A stretch of DNA of 64,000 nucleotides from an uncultured Rhizobiaceae group bacterium (GCA_937930845.1 CALHBJ010000002.1:124001-188000); one strand, 5' to 3'; counted from the first letter of the stretch, positions 28,692 through 39,257 are shown. The notes: a model not told the origin generated them from the sequence alone. Translations and numbers: made by a program.

Positions 28692-30259
28692 CAGGCCGCT
28701 TCGTTCTCTGATACGCCTGCCATGAGCAGGCCGAGTTCTTTTTCATCAGCCTCCGGGCCACGTTCACCCACGATCTGCCCATCGAACATCACGATGATTC
28801 GATCCGCCAGTGAGCGGATCTCGTCAAGTTCCACAGAAACCAACAGCACTGCTTTGCCCGCATCGCGTGTTTCGATAATGCGCTTGTGGATGAACTCGAT
28901 TGCCCCCACATCCACACCGCGTGTGGGTTGCCCAACAAGCAACACCGTTGGGTCACGTTCCATTTCCCGCGCCAAGACAATTTTTTGCTGATTACCGCCG
29001 GAAAAATTTGCGGTCTTCAACCGTGGGTTTGGTGGGCGGATGTCGTATTTTTCAATCTTTTCCACCGCATCACTGCGAATGGAATCAATCTGCAGAAACC
29101 CTGAAGACACAAATTTTTCATCCCCGTGATAGCCCAGTATGGCGCTTTCGTTTTCTTCAAAGGGAAGCACAAGCCCTTCATGGTGGCGGTCTTCGGGCAC
29201 ATGGGCGAGGCCGCGTTCGCGCAATTGTGCAGGATTGGGTTCCACCGGGCTGCCTTCCAGCAAAATCGTACCGCTGGACGGGGTCATCATGCCCGCAATT
29301 GCCTGCATTAATTCAGACTGACCATTTCCAGCGACACCCGCAATGCCGACAATTTCTCCGGCCCGCACATCAAGCGACACATTTTTCACCATGTCGACCC
29401 CGCGCTTATCGCGCACCGTCAGGTTTGAAACGGACAATAGAACGTCACCAGGTTGGGCCTTTTCCTTCTCCACTTGCAGCAAAACATGCCGGCCGACCAT
29501 CAACTCGGCCAGTTCTTCGGGGCTGGTTTTGCTGGTGGTGCGTGTGGCAACCATTTCGCCCCGGCGCATAACCGATACTTCGTCAGTGATTGCCATGATC
29601 TCCCGCAGCTTGTGGGTGATCAGCAAGATGGTTTTGCCCTGTGCCTTGAGTTGCTCAAGGATACGGAACAGGTGATCGGCTTCGGCAGGTGTGAGCACGC
29701 CCGTAGGCTCATCAAGAATAAGCACGTCAGCGCCGCGATACAGTGCTTTTAGAATTTCCACTCGTTGCTGCAATCCCACTGGGAGATCTTCGATCAGCGT
29801 GTCCGGGTTGACCGTTAATCCGTATTCTTCTTCCAGCCGCAATAATTCGTCGCGGGCACGGCGAATGGAAGAAGTCAGCAGATTGCCCCCTTCGGCACCC
29901 AATATGACATTTTCCAAAACGGTAAAATTATCCACCAGCATGAAATGCTGGTGCACCATTCCAATGCCCAGATTAATCGCGGTCTGGCTATCAGGAATCG
30001 TAACCAGATCGCCTTTCATTTTGATCCAGCCATTATCGGCCTGATAGAAGCCATAAAGGATCGACATCAATGTCGATTTGCCGGCACCATTTTCACCAAT
30101 AATGCCGTGAATGCTGCCTGTCTTGATGCGCAGATCAATGTCTTTATTCGCCTGGACTGGGCCAAACGACTTATTAATCTTATGCAGTTCAATGGCGAGA
30201 TTTTCGCCAACCTCTGCAGATGCTGAATCGGGTTGGGGCGTGGAGTGCTGTGTGTTCAT
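28691..30259 (-). CDS. ABC transporter ATP-binding protein, nucleoside (BmpA-associated) type
   Basis: A 522-residue protein with two fused nucleotide-binding domains, as in sugar and nucleoside importers. Domain 1 has Walker A GENGAGKST at 55-63, signature LPVGLQQRVEI and Walker B LILDEPTGVL. Domain 2 has the degenerate Walker A GVAGNGQSEL and signature FSGGNQQKIVLARE. The GIGMVHQHFMLVDNFTV segment is typical of the YufO group that works with a BmpA-type lipoprotein and two permeases. None of those partners is encoded here: grpE is convergent downstream and slyX divergent upstream. Confidence 0.9.
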   Translation of the reverse strand: MNTQHSTPQPDSASAEVGENLAIELHKINKSFGPVQANKDIDLRIKTGSIHGIIGENGAGKSTLMSILYGFYQADNGWIKMKGDLVTIPDSQTAINLGIGMVHQHFMLVDNFTVLENVILGAEGGNLLTSSIRRARDELLRLEEEYGLTVNPDTLIEDLPVGLQQRVEILKALYRGADVLILDEPTGVLTPAEADHLFRILEQLKAQGKTILLITHKLREIMAITDEVSVMRRGEMVATRTTSKTSPEELAELMVGRHVLLQVEKEKAQPGDVLLSVSNLTVRDKRGVDMVKNVSLDVRAGEIVGIAGVAGNGQSELMQAIAGMMTPSSGTILLEGSPVEPNPAQLRERGLAHVPEDRHHEGLVLPFEENESAILGYHGDEKFVSSGFLQIDSIRSDAVEKIEKYDIRPPNPRLKTANFSGGNQQKIVLAREMERDPTVLLVGQPTRGVDVGAIEFIHKRIIETRDAGKAVLLVSVELDEIRSLADRIIVMFDGQIVGERGPEADEKELGLLMAGVSENEAA

Positions 30260-30370
30260 GGCAAAACGCTACCATGACCGTGCAATAAATTCGAGGCCGC
30301 AACCTGCTCGACATGGGGGTTTTTCACGGGCAGAGTCCGGCTTGGCTCAATTGCACAAAGCAGGTTTCGC

Positions 30371-30586
30371 ATGTCCCAAAATTCCCCTGACGAGCGCCTC
30401 CAGATGCTTGAGGAATTATGTGCACATCAGGCAGCGGAGATCGAATCCCTGTCTGATTCCGTTCGCGACCAATGGTCGGAAATTGATCTGTTGAAAAAGG
30501 CGCTGATGCGGTTTCGTGACCGGCTGACTGAAGTCGAAGAATCAGGCAACGGGCCCCATGTGAACTCCCCGCCGCCCCATTATTAA
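30371..30586 (+). CDS. slyX: SlyX family protein
   Basis: A 71-residue coiled-coil protein (heptads across about residues 8-55) with the family's C-terminal Pro-Pro-His-Tyr ending (SPPPHY). Function is unknown; the E. coli gene lies near slyD, which is not present here. AGCAGG lies about 8 bases before the ATG. It precedes benE by 40 bases on the same strand. Confidence 0.85.
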   Translation: MSQNSPDERLQMLEELCAHQAAEIESLSDSVRDQWSEIDLLKKALMRFRDRLTEVEESGNGPHVNSPPPHY

Positions 30587-30626
30587 TCGGGCAATCAGTG
30601 CAACCTCGTGTTTTGGAACATTATTG

Positions 30627-31814
30627 ATGCGGCCTAAAACATCCTCTGCCATTCCTGCGCAAGCCATATTCATGGGCATGCTGGCAGCCTTCGTGGGATT
30701 TGCATCGTCATTTACAGTTGTGCTCCAGGGATTGCGCGGGGTTGGCGCCAGTGAGGCACAGGCGGCTTCTGGCCTGATGGCGGCGGCCATTGCCATGGGC
30801 CTGTGTGGCATTGTGCTCAGTATGCGTACAAAAATTCCGGTCAGCGTGGCCTGGTCCACCCCTGGTGCGGCACTTTTGGCAACATCCGCCACCATTGACG
30901 GCGGCTTCAACACGGCGGTTGGCGCATTCATCCTGTGCTCCGGGCTGGTCATACTATCAGGGCTATGGCGGCCCTTTGGCCGCGCTGTTGCGGCAATTCC
31001 AGATTCCCTCGCCAATGCCATGCTGGCAGGCATTCTGCTGAGCCTGTGCCTTGCGCCATTTAGGGCCATTGCCCATGACGCGGCCTTGGGAATACCAATC
31101 TTGCTGGCATGGATTATCGGCTCTCGTTTGAACCGGTTTCTTGGCGTGCCATTCGCGCTGGCGGCCTTTGTTGCGGTCATAGTCTTCGGTGTTGATATGC
31201 CCTCCGACTGGATGTCGAAGGTTGGGGGGGCGGTCATTCCGCAACCGGTTCTGGTTGTGCCAAACTTCACCCTGGAAGGGTTTTTCAGCATCGCCCTGCC
31301 ATTGTTCATCGTCACAATGGCGTCCCAGAATATTCCCGGCCTGGCTGTGCTGCGCGCCAATGGATATGACACAAGTTCCGGCCCGTTGATTTCTGTAACC
31401 GGGATTTTTGGTGTTCTCAGCGCACCGTTTGGCAATCATGCCACCAATCTTGCTGCCATTACCGCCGCCATGCTGTCTGGGGAAGAGGCCGGGCCCGATC
31501 CTGACAAACGCTATATTGGTGCCCTGGTTTGTGGTGTTGGATATATTGTGTTTGGCCTGTTTGCCGGCGCGGTGACCGCCTTTATCAGCCTGGCACCGGT
31601 GGTGTTGATTGAGGCGGTGGCGGGCCTGGCACTCATTGCAGCATTTTCCACCGCGGCTCTTGCTGCGTTTGCCCGCGTCGAAGACCGCCCGGCGGCGGCG
31701 GTGACATTTCTGGCCAGCGCATCGGGGATGACCCTATTTGGCGTTTCGGGGGCTTTTTGGGGCTTGATAGCAGGGGCAGTGATGCTGCTGATTGCCCCTA
31801 AACCAAAAAGCTAA
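30627..31814 (+). CDS. benE: BenE family benzoate/H+ symporter-like transporter
   Basis: A 395-residue membrane protein with about 12 hydrophobic segments, of the BenE family. Typical blocks are [27 protein letters not shown] and the N-terminal [18 protein letters not shown]. Start is the ATG at 30627 (a TTG directly before it is not needed). No aromatic-degradation genes are nearby, so the substrate is unproven. Its stop codon overlaps the recR stop codon (31811-31814) on the other strand. Confidence 0.87.
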   Translation: MRPKTSSAIPAQAIFMGMLAAFVGFASSFTVVLQGLRGVGASEAQAASGLMAAAIAMGLCGIVLSMRTKIPVSVAWSTPGAALLATSATIDGGFNTAVGAFILCSGLVILSGLWRPFGRAVAAIPDSLANAMLAGILLSLCLAPFRAIAHDAALGIPILLAWIIGSRLNRFLGVPFALAAFVAVIVFGVDMPSDWMSKVGGAVIPQPVLVVPNFTLEGFFSIALPLFIVTMASQNIPGLAVLRANGYDTSSGPLISVTGIFGVLSAPFGNHATNLAAITAAMLSGEEAGPDPDKRYIGALVCGVGYIVFGLFAGAVTAFISLAPVVLIEAVAGLALIAAFSTAALAAFARVEDRPAAAVTFLASASGMTLFGVSGAFWGLIAGAVMLLIAPKPKS

Positions 31815-32416
31815 AACCCCGTTCTGGCCCGCAATGCAGCCGAAAGAGTTCCCTCGTCGAGATAGTCCAATTCACCGCCCACCGGCACCCCATGGGCGAG
31901 CCGAGACATCTTGGTGTTAAAAGGCGCCAGCTGGTCAGTCAGAAAATGAGCCGTCGTTTGCCCTTCCACCGTGGCGTTGACGGCAATGATCACTTCGTTG
32001 ACCTCGCCATTTGCCACCCGGTTCACAAGCGTTTCAATGTTCAGATCATCCGGCCCCACACCATCGAGTGGGGATAATGTGCCGCCCAATACGTGGTAGC
32101 TCACATTCAGTTCGCCCGCCCGTTCCAGCGCCCATAAGTCTGAGACATCCTCAACCACGATGATCGTGTTGCGGTCGCGGCGCGGATCGGTGCACAGGGA
32201 ACAGGGGTTGGCAGTGTCAATGTTCCCGCAGGTTTCGCATTCCCGCACCGCCTCCACGGCTTCCGCCATGGCGCTGGCAAGGGGCACCATGAGTGTTTCC
32301 TTGCGTTTGATCAGATGCAGCGCTGCGCGCCGGGCAGAACGCGGTCCCAAACCTGGCAATCGGGCCAGCAGCTGGATAAGGCGTTCAACCTCCTGACCAG
32401 CGGGCGAATCAACCAT
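31811..32416 (-). CDS. recR: recombination mediator protein RecR
   Basis: A 201-residue RecFOR-pathway protein for gap repair. It has the N-terminal helix-hairpin-helix ([19 protein letters not shown]), the four-cysteine zinc motif C-x2-C...C-x2-C ([16 protein letters not shown]) near residues 58-73, and a Toprim domain ([10 protein letters not shown]). Its ATG lies inside the end of the corC-like gene (8-base overlap). The usual dnaX-ybaB-recR context is absent. Confidence 0.95.
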   Translation of the reverse strand: MVDSPAGQEVERLIQLLARLPGLGPRSARRAALHLIKRKETLMVPLASAMAEAVEAVRECETCGNIDTANPCSLCTDPRRDRNTIIVVEDVSDLWALERAGELNVSYHVLGGTLSPLDGVGPDDLNIETLVNRVANGEVNEVIIAVNATVEGQTTAHFLTDQLAPFNTKMSRLAHGVPVGGELDYLDEGTLSAALRARTGF

Positions 32417-33521
32417 TTTCTGTCTCCGCAGATTTTTGGGCCATCCGGCGTCTTTTGTCGCGCATGCTTATCTGGACAATTTGCAGCTTTTTTACCCGCC
32501 GCGGATCGGCATCGAGCACACGGAATTCAAAGCCACGAAGCCCGCTCACCACTTCGCCGCGCACCGGCACATGGCCGGCCAGATTAAACACAAGGCCGCC
32601 AACCGTTCCCACATCTGTCTGGTGCTCGGAAGGATCAAATGCCCCGCCAATTTCTTCGCTCACTTTTTCCAGCTCGGCCCGGGCGTCCACTTCCCAGATG
32701 CCTTCGCCCAGATTGATGACCTTGGGTGCTTCATCATCTTCGTCGTGTTCGTCTTCAATTTCGCCAACAACTTCTTCCACAATATCTTCCAGCGAAACCA
32801 GACCGTCGGTGCCCCCATATTCGTCGATCACCAACGCCATCTGCGTGCGCTTCAACTGCATATAAGCCATCAGTTCAGATGCCATCATGGAAGGTGGAAC
32901 AAACAGAACCGAGCGAATTACCGACAGTTTGGACAAGGGCACGCTCAGGTCGATCTTGGTCAGGTCCAGAGGTTTGAATCCGTCCTGTTTGGCCTTGGAG
33001 CCCTTGCTGGAAATTTTCGTGATATACAGCAGCAGATCTTTGATCAGCACCATGCCACGGGGATCATCGAGCGTATCATCATATACGGGCAGGCGCGAAT
33101 GGCCGGTTTCTTCAAAGGTTTGCAACAGCTCTCCCAGTGACGTGTTGATGTCCACCGCATGCACTTCAGCACGGGGCACCATCACATCTTCAACCCGCCT
33201 TTCCCTCAACCGCAAAATATTCTGCAGCATGGCACGTTCTTCGGGGGAAAACGCATCACTGCCCTCGCCCGACAGGGCTTCATGAAGATCTTCGCGCAGC
33301 GAAGAGCCGGAGCGCAGCCCCAGGAGCACAAGGAAACGCGAAAGCCACCCATCATTGCTGTCTGGCTTGTTGATCACCATCAGCGACTTATTGTCAGAAA
33401 TAGGTTCGGCCTGGTTTGACTGGGTAGGTGCCGACGGATCGCCGGCGTGGCGACTGTCGTCAACCTCGTCCGGGGGCGTGGTTTTTGCGTCCGGTACGTT
33501 ATTTGGGGCGTGTTCGTTCAT
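32409..33521 (-). CDS. HlyC/CorC family protein with CBS pair
   Basis: A 370-residue protein. A variable N-terminus is followed by the conserved [13 protein letters not shown] segment, a CBS domain pair (about residues 120-245, including [28 protein letters not shown]), and a C-terminal CorC_HlyC transporter-associated domain. It lacks the membrane DUF21 domain. Relatives influence magnesium/cobalt efflux; the gene is normally next to ybeY and phoH in proteobacteria, as here. Often followed by lnt, which is replaced by recR in this window. Confidence 0.88.
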   Translation of the reverse strand: MNEHAPNNVPDAKTTPPDEVDDSRHAGDPSAPTQSNQAEPISDNKSLMVINKPDSNDGWLSRFLVLLGLRSGSSLREDLHEALSGEGSDAFSPEERAMLQNILRLRERRVEDVMVPRAEVHAVDINTSLGELLQTFEETGHSRLPVYDDTLDDPRGMVLIKDLLLYITKISSKGSKAKQDGFKPLDLTKIDLSVPLSKLSVIRSVLFVPPSMMASELMAYMQLKRTQMALVIDEYGGTDGLVSLEDIVEEVVGEIEDEHDEDDEAPKVINLGEGIWEVDARAELEKVSEEIGGAFDPSEHQTDVGTVGGLVFNLAGHVPVRGEVVSGLRGFEFRVLDADPRRVKKLQIVQISMRDKRRRMAQKSAETENG

Positions 33522-33551
33522 CGTTGGGGTGAGCTTTCCATTCGCGCAATT

Positions 33552-34064
33552 CTAATTGTCCCTGTAGGGATCGGCAATGCCAAGTTCAGCCAGAATATTT
33601 CGCTCCAGCGCTTCCATCTCATTGGCCTCGGCATCTTCCAGATGATCATGACCAAGAAGATGCAAAAACCCATGTATCACAAGATGTGTGAGGTGGGCCT
33701 CAAATGTCTTTTCCTGTTCCTGCGCTTCGCGTTGTACGGTTTCAAGGGCAAAAACAACATCGCCCAATAAAGCAGACCACGCTTGCCGGGGCACACCATC
33801 ATTGGCGGCAAATGACAAAACATTGGTAGGTTTGTCCTTGTTGCGCCATTGGGCATTGAGCTGTTGGACCGCAGCATCGCTTGTGAACAGAAAACTCACT
33901 TCCATTCCATCGCCAAGACCGAGGGGAAGTTCGCCAGCGGCTTCTGGGTGATCGGCCAAATGTGCTTCCCAGGCGGTCAGGCTCTTCGACAGCAATGTGT
34001 CCAATGCTGTCTCGTCGGGCCAGCCGGGACAGGCGATCTGCAGATCGAATTCGATTTTGCTCAT
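33552..34064 (-). CDS. ybeY: endoribonuclease YbeY
   Basis: A 170-residue metal-dependent RNase for 16S rRNA 3'-end maturation and ribosome quality control. The zinc motif HGFLHLLGHDH (H-x3-H-x5-H) is near residues 131-141, preceded by TNVLSFAAND and LGDVVFALETVQREA. It follows phoH by 12 bases on the same strand. Confidence 0.95.
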   Translation of the reverse strand: MSKIEFDLQIACPGWPDETALDTLLSKSLTAWEAHLADHPEAAGELPLGLGDGMEVSFLFTSDAAVQQLNAQWRNKDKPTNVLSFAANDGVPRQAWSALLGDVVFALETVQREAQEQEKTFEAHLTHLVIHGFLHLLGHDHLEDAEANEMEALERNILAELGIADPYRDN

Positions 34065-34076
34065 CTTGTTTTCAGA

Positions 34077-35174
34077 TTACGGATGTGCGTGGCCGCGTGA
34101 ATGGGTGTCATAGGCTTCCACGATGCGCCCCACCAGCTTGTGGCGAACCACGTCAGCTGCGGTGAAGCCAACCGACACAATCCCCTCAACCGGCTTGAGA
34201 ATGCGCAATGCCTCCACAAGCCCGGAAATCTGGCCGGAGGGCAGGTCGATCTGACTGGGATCGCCGGTGATGATCATTTTAGACCCTTCACCCAAGCGGG
34301 TCAGAAACATTTTCATCTGCATAGATGTTGTATTTTGTGCCTCATCGAGAATGATTGCCGCATGGGCCAGCGTGCGCCCGCGCATAAAGGCCAAAGGAGC
34401 AATTTCAATAATGCCCGATGTGAGAGCCCGTTCCACTTTATCGCCCGGCATCATGTCATACAGCGCATCATAAAGTGGCCGCAGATAGGGATCGACTTTC
34501 TCCTTCATGTCGCCGGGCAGGAAGCCAAGCCGTTCCCCCGCTTCAACAGCAGGACGTGACAGAATAATCCGATCCACCGCACCACGCTCCAGCAGCGAAG
34601 CGGCATAGGCAACGGCCAGATAGGTCTTTCCGGTCCCGGCAGGCCCGGTGCCGAAAATCATCTCCGCGCGATCCATTGCGCGAATATAGGCATCCTGGGT
34701 GGGTGTGCGCGCATGGATGGTGCGTTTGGCCGTGGAAATGGCAGCCATGGCCAGCTTGCCCTTCTTTTCCATGGTCGGCAGCGTCATTTGTGCGTCCGAC
34801 GCGATCGCCTGACGTATGGCGCCTTCCACGTCTCCGGCGCTGATCTCCTCACCACCCTCCAGTCGTGCATATAATACATCCAACACCCTCCGCGCCTGAT
34901 CCGTTGCCACGGCTGAGCCGCGCAAATTCACCTCATTGCCCCGCGCCACAGCATCCAGGTGCAGGTCACGTTCGATGATGGCAAGGTGTTCGTCATATTG
35001 ACCAAATAAGGTACTGGCCCGTTTATTATCGTCGAAAACAACGGCGATGCGAACCAGTTCCTGATCACTGCTCTCGCTCTTGTTTCCAGCGGTGGTGCCT
35101 TTTTCCGACTTCTTATTGGTCGGATCCGTGATGAATCCAGGAAGGCTCTGGGACGAATTGGTGGATTGGTTCAA
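34077..35174 (-). CDS. PhoH family ATPase
   Basis: A 365-residue PhoH/YbeZ-type protein, an ATPase associated with YbeY in RNA metabolism. An N-terminal KH-like part is followed by Walker [12 protein letters not shown] near residue 175 and Walker [12 protein letters not shown]. No ATG occurs before the conserved N-terminus. The start is a TTG at 35174 with AAGGA seven bases upstream, overlapping the miaB stop codon (TTGA, 35171-35174). Confidence 0.92.
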   Translation of the reverse strand: MNQSTNSSQSLPGFITDPTNKKSEKGTTAGNKSESSDQELVRIAVVFDDNKRASTLFGQYDEHLAIIERDLHLDAVARGNEVNLRGSAVATDQARRVLDVLYARLEGGEEISAGDVEGAIRQAIASDAQMTLPTMEKKGKLAMAAISTAKRTIHARTPTQDAYIRAMDRAEMIFGTGPAGTGKTYLAVAYAASLLERGAVDRIILSRPAVEAGERLGFLPGDMKEKVDPYLRPLYDALYDMMPGDKVERALTSGIIEIAPLAFMRGRTLAHAAIILDEAQNTTSMQMKMFLTRLGEGSKMIITGDPSQIDLPSGQISGLVEALRILKPVEGIVSVGFTAADVVRHKLVGRIVEAYDTHSRGHAHP

Positions 35175-36541
35175 TCGACGATCCTTTTGGCTGGCTGGGC
35201 AATAAGACTGTTAGGGTTTGCGCTGGTTACGGTCACCTCCACAATATCGCCAATGCCGCCAGTATGTGATGGGACAACGACACTCTGCAACCATGGGGAG
35301 CGGCCGATCAACTGATCGGAAGTCTTGCCCGGTTTTTCAACCAAAACTTCGATGGTCTTTCCAACGCAGGAAGCGTTGAAGGCGACCTGTTGTTCATTGA
35401 GCAATGCCTGTAGACGGGCCAACCGTTTTGTCTTGACGGTTTCATCTACTTGATCGGTCATCTCAGCCCCGGGCGTTCCCGGACGGGGGGAATATTTGAA
35501 CGAATAACATTGGGCATAATCTGTCGCGCGAACGATATCCATCGTGGCTTCAAAGTCTTCATCGGTTTCACCGGGAAAACCAACGATCATGTCGCCCGAA
35601 ATGGCAATGTCCGGGCGCATTTTGCGAACGCGGGAAATAATGTCGACATATTCCTGCGCCGTGTGAGAACGATTCATCGCTTTCAAAATGCGGTCGGAAC
35701 CGGCCTGCACCGGCAGGTGCAGATACGGCATCAATACGTCGAGGTCGCGATGGGCTTCGATCAGGCCGTCATCCATGTCCTTGGGATGGCTGGTCACATA
35801 GCGCAGCCGTCGAATGCCATCGACCTGTGCCAGATCGTGCAACAATTCACCAAGTCGCATTTCGCGGCCATTTGGCCCCAGACCATGCCAGGCATTGACG
35901 TTTTGCCCAAGCAGGGTGATCTCGCGCACCCCGGCATCCACTAGTGCTCGGGCCTCGTCCATGATCATGGCATGGGGGCGGGAAATTTCTGCGCCGCGCG
36001 TGTAGGGCACCACACAGAACGTGCAAAATTTGTCACACCCTTCCTGGACAGTCAGGAATGCCGTAACACCGCGCGCCTGAACCTGTTTGCGCGTTGCCAT
36101 TGGCATATGCGCAAACTTGTCCTCAACGGCATATTCTGTGTCCACCTGCGGGCCATGGGTTTTTGCCCGTGCCACAATTTGCGGCAAACGGTGATAGGTC
36201 TGTGGCCCCACCACCAGGTCTACAGATTTCTCACGGGCCAGAATTTCCTTGCCTTCCGCCTGGGCCACGCAACCGGTGACCCCAATGGTCATTGGCCGAT
36301 CGGTTTCTGCCCGCGCCTTTTTCAAGGCGCGAATGCGGCCAAGATTGGAATAGACTTTCTCGGCTGCCTTCTCACGGATATGGCACGTGTTGAGCAAAAC
36401 GAGATCGGCATCTTCCATATTGTCGGTTGGGCTGTAGCCATCACTTTCCAAAGCGTCTTGCATCCGCGTTGAATCATAGACATTCATCTGGCAACCCCAG
36501 GTCTTGATGAAGACCTTCTTAGGCGTATCGGCACTTTGCAT
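35171..36541 (-). CDS. miaB: tRNA-2-methylthio-N6-dimethylallyladenosine synthase MiaB
   Basis: A 456-residue radical SAM methylthiotransferase acting on A37 of tRNAs. The N-terminal UPF0004 cysteines are in TWGCQMN, NTCHIR and TGCVAQ; the radical SAM cysteines are in [15 protein letters not shown]; a C-terminal TRAM domain ends the protein. The ATG at 36541 ([14 protein letters not shown]) gives the normal length; a GTG 22 codons earlier is open but less likely. It couples directly to phoH. Confidence 0.95.
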   Translation of the reverse strand: MQSADTPKKVFIKTWGCQMNVYDSTRMQDALESDGYSPTDNMEDADLVLLNTCHIREKAAEKVYSNLGRIRALKKARAETDRPMTIGVTGCVAQAEGKEILAREKSVDLVVGPQTYHRLPQIVARAKTHGPQVDTEYAVEDKFAHMPMATRKQVQARGVTAFLTVQEGCDKFCTFCVVPYTRGAEISRPHAMIMDEARALVDAGVREITLLGQNVNAWHGLGPNGREMRLGELLHDLAQVDGIRRLRYVTSHPKDMDDGLIEAHRDLDVLMPYLHLPVQAGSDRILKAMNRSHTAQEYVDIISRVRKMRPDIAISGDMIVGFPGETDEDFEATMDIVRATDYAQCYSFKYSPRPGTPGAEMTDQVDETVKTKRLARLQALLNEQQVAFNASCVGKTIEVLVEKPGKTSDQLIGRSPWLQSVVVPSHTGGIGDIVEVTVTSANPNSLIAQPAKRIVD

Positions 36542-36621
36542 TAAATGGTTTTCCGGTCGGTTGAATGTAACAGGGCGGGTGCGCGCGAGGGTTTTAGACC
36601 TGCTCACCCAAGGAGTCGAGC

Positions 36622-37410
36622 TTATCGCATGCTCAACAGCTTGCGAATGGCACTATGTGTTGCCGCAGATATTTCTTTTCGGTTGGAGCGGTGATCAAAG
36701 GCAATTGGTTCACCTATTTGCACTGTAACATCCAGCGCCCCCCGGCGCACCAGCGGAATCATGCTTTCGCCCAAACCAATTTCCCCAGGCCAGGCAACGT
36801 ATGTGCGCCAATGGCGGTCCATGGGCAGGCCATGCAGCCGATTGTAATTGATTGCGACCGGCTGGATCAGCGCCTGCTCCATTTTTGCTTGTACAAGGGC
36901 AAAACGCGCTGCTTCAAACAGGGGTGTTTTGAAAGCATGCAATTTGTTGCCGTCTGTTGTGGTGGCCTCGGGAAACAGCACCATGATTTCCCGTGCTGCC
37001 ATTCGGTCAGCCACGGCATTTGCCTGTTGGCCCGCGTCGCGACGCTTTTCACGGGCCACAAAAACCGTGCGTTGCAGCTGGGCAAGCCATCCAAAAACCG
37101 GCCAGGATTTCATTTCTGATTTGGCCACAAAAGATAGGGGCGCCACCGCGCCCAGGACAACAATATCAAGCCAGCTTACATGGTTGGAGACAACCAGCAA
37201 TGGCCTTTCCAACGGCAATGGCCGGCTCACATGCAGCCGCACGCCCATCAAGCGCAAGATGCCGCGGTGAAACCAAACGGGTGCAATCCCTGCGCCCCTT
37301 GGATACCCGAATCGCGCAGCGACAAGACAAAGGATATGGGGTGGCAACAAGATGAGCAGCAGAACAAGTGCGCCCAGAACAAATACGACAATTTTCAGAT
37401 GCCCGATCAC
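36622..37410 (-). CDS. lysophospholipid acyltransferase family protein (PlsC/OlsA type)
   Basis: A 262-residue membrane acyltransferase. An N-terminal hydrophobic anchor is followed by the H-x4-D motif [11 protein letters not shown] near residue 77 and an FPEATTTDG block, a variant of FPEG-T. The start is a GTG at 37410 behind AGGTGG. PlsC itself acylates lysophosphatidic acid. From memory, the rhizobial gene next to miaB is olsA, which adds the second acyl chain to lyso-ornithine lipid; with olsB at 15416-16264 that is a reasonable reading, but sequence alone does not separate the two activities. Confidence 0.82.
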   Translation of the reverse strand: MIGHLKIVVFVLGALVLLLILLPPHILCLVAARFGYPRGAGIAPVWFHRGILRLMGVRLHVSRPLPLERPLLVVSNHVSWLDIVVLGAVAPLSFVAKSEMKSWPVFGWLAQLQRTVFVAREKRRDAGQQANAVADRMAAREIMVLFPEATTTDGNKLHAFKTPLFEAARFALVQAKMEQALIQPVAINYNRLHGLPMDRHWRTYVAWPGEIGLGESMIPLVRRGALDVTVQIGEPIAFDHRSNRKEISAATHSAIRKLLSMR

Positions 37411-37422
37411 CTGACCACCTGC

Positions 37423-37917
37423 TCAGGCGAGCGACAGGCGCATGATGATCGCCGTCGACCGCACTGTGTTTTCAGCGGTGTTCTCGCGGGCATAATAGCC
37501 GGGGCGCAATCCAACCGCATCAAAACCAAGATGGTTGTATAATTCAACCGCATCCACATTGGTGCTGTCCACTTCCAGCACCAGGCTGGCAATTCGCTCG
37601 CCCTGCAATCTGCGAATGGTCTCCCGCATCAGTATTTTGCCAAGCCCGTTGCGGCGTGCTGAAGGGTCAACAGCCACGGACAATATTTCCGCTTCATCAG
37701 CCGCAATTCGATAGATGACGAAACCCAGTGGGGGTTTTGATCCACCGCCCACGGGGCGCACAACAATGAGATGGGTTTGTGGATGGGCTGCCAGAGCCTC
37801 CACTTCGGTCTCGGACCAGCCCCGGGGAAAGCTTTTGCCATGCAGTTCAGCCACGGCTGCCACATCGGCATCAAGTGCTACCATGCAATGATATTCGCGC
37901 TTCAAAAATCCAAGCAT
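37423..37917 (-). CDS. rimI: ribosomal-protein-alanine N-acetyltransferase RimI
   Basis: A 164-residue GNAT acetyltransferase. The acetyl-CoA loop is in DPSARRNGLGKILM near residue 95, followed by LVLEVDSTNVDAVELYNHLGF, typical of RimI, which acetylates the N-terminus of ribosomal protein S18. Its ATG overlaps the tsaB TGA by one base (TGATG at 37915-37919), the common tsaB-rimI pairing. Confidence 0.88.
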   Translation of the reverse strand: MLGFLKREYHCMVALDADVAAVAELHGKSFPRGWSETEVEALAAHPQTHLIVVRPVGGGSKPPLGFVIYRIAADEAEILSVAVDPSARRNGLGKILMRETIRRLQGERIASLVLEVDSTNVDAVELYNHLGFDAVGLRPGYYARENTAENTVRSTAIIMRLSLA

Positions 37918-38579
37918 CAGGCCGGCGCCTCCTGCTTGCCGTGTTGCGGTTTGGCATCCGGCGCCCGCAGGTAAAATGGTTTGGGTTGCGTCTCTTCTGG
38001 ATGGCTGGCATGTCGAAGGGCAGCAGCGCTTGCCACAAGCGCAATGGGTGGGGATGGAAGATCAAGCCCTTCCACCACGCGCAATGTTTGTCTGTGCGCC
38101 ACAACACTATGGGCGCCCGACCCCATCAGTGCTGGCTGCCAGTCTTCGGCATCAATATCTGACAGCGAAACGGCGCGGGGTTCGCTAATAGGGCAATTGG
38201 TCTTGGAAAAATGCTGCACCCATAATTGATCACGCCTGGCGTCCATCACCACCGATGTGGGGGCGGTACAGGCTTGTGAAAAGGCGTCAAATACTGTGAT
38301 CCCAATACAGGGCGCATCCAGTGCCAACGCCAGTCCACGTGCTGTTGCAATGCCAACGCGCAATCCGGTGAATGAACCGGGGCCGGTGGTGCAGGCAATT
38401 GCCGTGATATTCTGCCAGGAAAACGAGGCTTCGCCCAGCAAAGCCTCCAGTTGGGGCATTAGCCGTTCGGCGTGGCCGCGCCCCAGATTTTCCGTTGTTT
38501 CGGCAATAATCTTCCCGGTTGCTGGATCGCACAGGGCGACAGCGCAATCGGGGCCGGATGTGTCAATTACAAGCATCAT
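37917..38579 (-). CDS. tsaB: tRNA threonylcarbamoyladenosine biosynthesis protein TsaB
   Basis: A 220-residue ASKHA-fold protein, the partner of TsaD in t6A37 tRNA modification. The N-terminal VIDTSGPDCAVAL and the TGPGSFTGLRVGIATARGLA signature near residue 65 identify it. The ATGs at 38579 and 38576 are both usable. rimI follows immediately. Confidence 0.93.
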   Translation of the reverse strand: MMLVIDTSGPDCAVALCDPATGKIIAETTENLGRGHAERLMPQLEALLGEASFSWQNITAIACTTGPGSFTGLRVGIATARGLALALDAPCIGITVFDAFSQACTAPTSVVMDARRDQLWVQHFSKTNCPISEPRAVSLSDIDAEDWQPALMGSGAHSVVAHRQTLRVVEGLDLPSPPIALVASAAALRHASHPEETQPKPFYLRAPDAKPQHGKQEAPA

Positions 38580-38642
38580 ACCGCTTGTTTAGAAGTCCAA
38601 GGCAACGGTTGATACACTCAAATGACCAAATGTGAATGTTTA

Positions 38643-39212
38643 TTACTGAACGGCCTCAACCGTTTCCACTTCCGGAATGAAGTGCTTCAACAGGTTTTGA
38701 ATGCCGTGTTGCAGTGTGGCCGTGGATGAAGGACATCCCGCACAAGCACCACGCATTTTGAGAAACACTCGGCCGTCCTTGAAACCGTGGAACGTGATAT
38801 CGCCACCATCTTGCGCCACGGCGGGGCGAACACGGGTTTCCAAAAGTTCCTTGATCGTCGCAACGATTTCTTCTGCACCCTCTTCGATGACTTCCTCACC
38901 ATCGCCAATGTCAAAGCCGGAATTGCCGGTCATCACCGGTGCGCCGGAAGTGTAGTGCTCCATAATCGCACCCAGAACCGCAGGCTTTAGGTGTGGCCAT
39001 TCAATGGAGTCATCCTTGGTGATCGTAACAAAGTCGAAACCAAAAAAGACGCCCTTCACTTCTTCGATGGCAAATAGCCGTTCAGCCAATGGCGAGTGCC
39101 CTTCAGCGGCATCGCGACTGGTAAACTCGAAGGGCCCGTCCTGCGCGACGGTTTCACCGGGCAGAAATTTCAGGGTTGCTGGGTTCGGAGTAGCTTCGGT
39201 CTGAATGAACAT
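38643..39212 (-). CDS. NifU family Fe-S cluster carrier (Nfu type)
   Basis: A 189-residue protein with an N-terminal Nfu_N domain (FIQTEATPNPATLKFLPG) and a C-terminal NifU-like domain whose CxxC cluster ligands are in GACAGCPSS near residue 165. It carries [4Fe-4S] clusters to target enzymes; the window encodes several (MiaB, HemW, endonuclease III, QueG). The ATG at 39212 sits behind AAGGA. A dyad resembling an Irr box lies 46-62 bases upstream. Confidence 0.93.
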   Translation of the reverse strand: MFIQTEATPNPATLKFLPGETVAQDGPFEFTSRDAAEGHSPLAERLFAIEEVKGVFFGFDFVTITKDDSIEWPHLKPAVLGAIMEHYTSGAPVMTGNSGFDIGDGEEVIEEGAEEIVATIKELLETRVRPAVAQDGGDITFHGFKDGRVFLKMRGACAGCPSSTATLQHGIQNLLKHFIPEVETVEAVQ

Positions 39213-39257
39213 CAAAGGGATCCTTTGTGAAACAGCGTTGCTGGTTTGAAACGTCTG

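Noticed and set aside
32436-33140. 234-codon open frame on the plus strand
   Set aside because: Antisense to the CBS-domain gene; rich in His and Gln as expected for a reversed frame.
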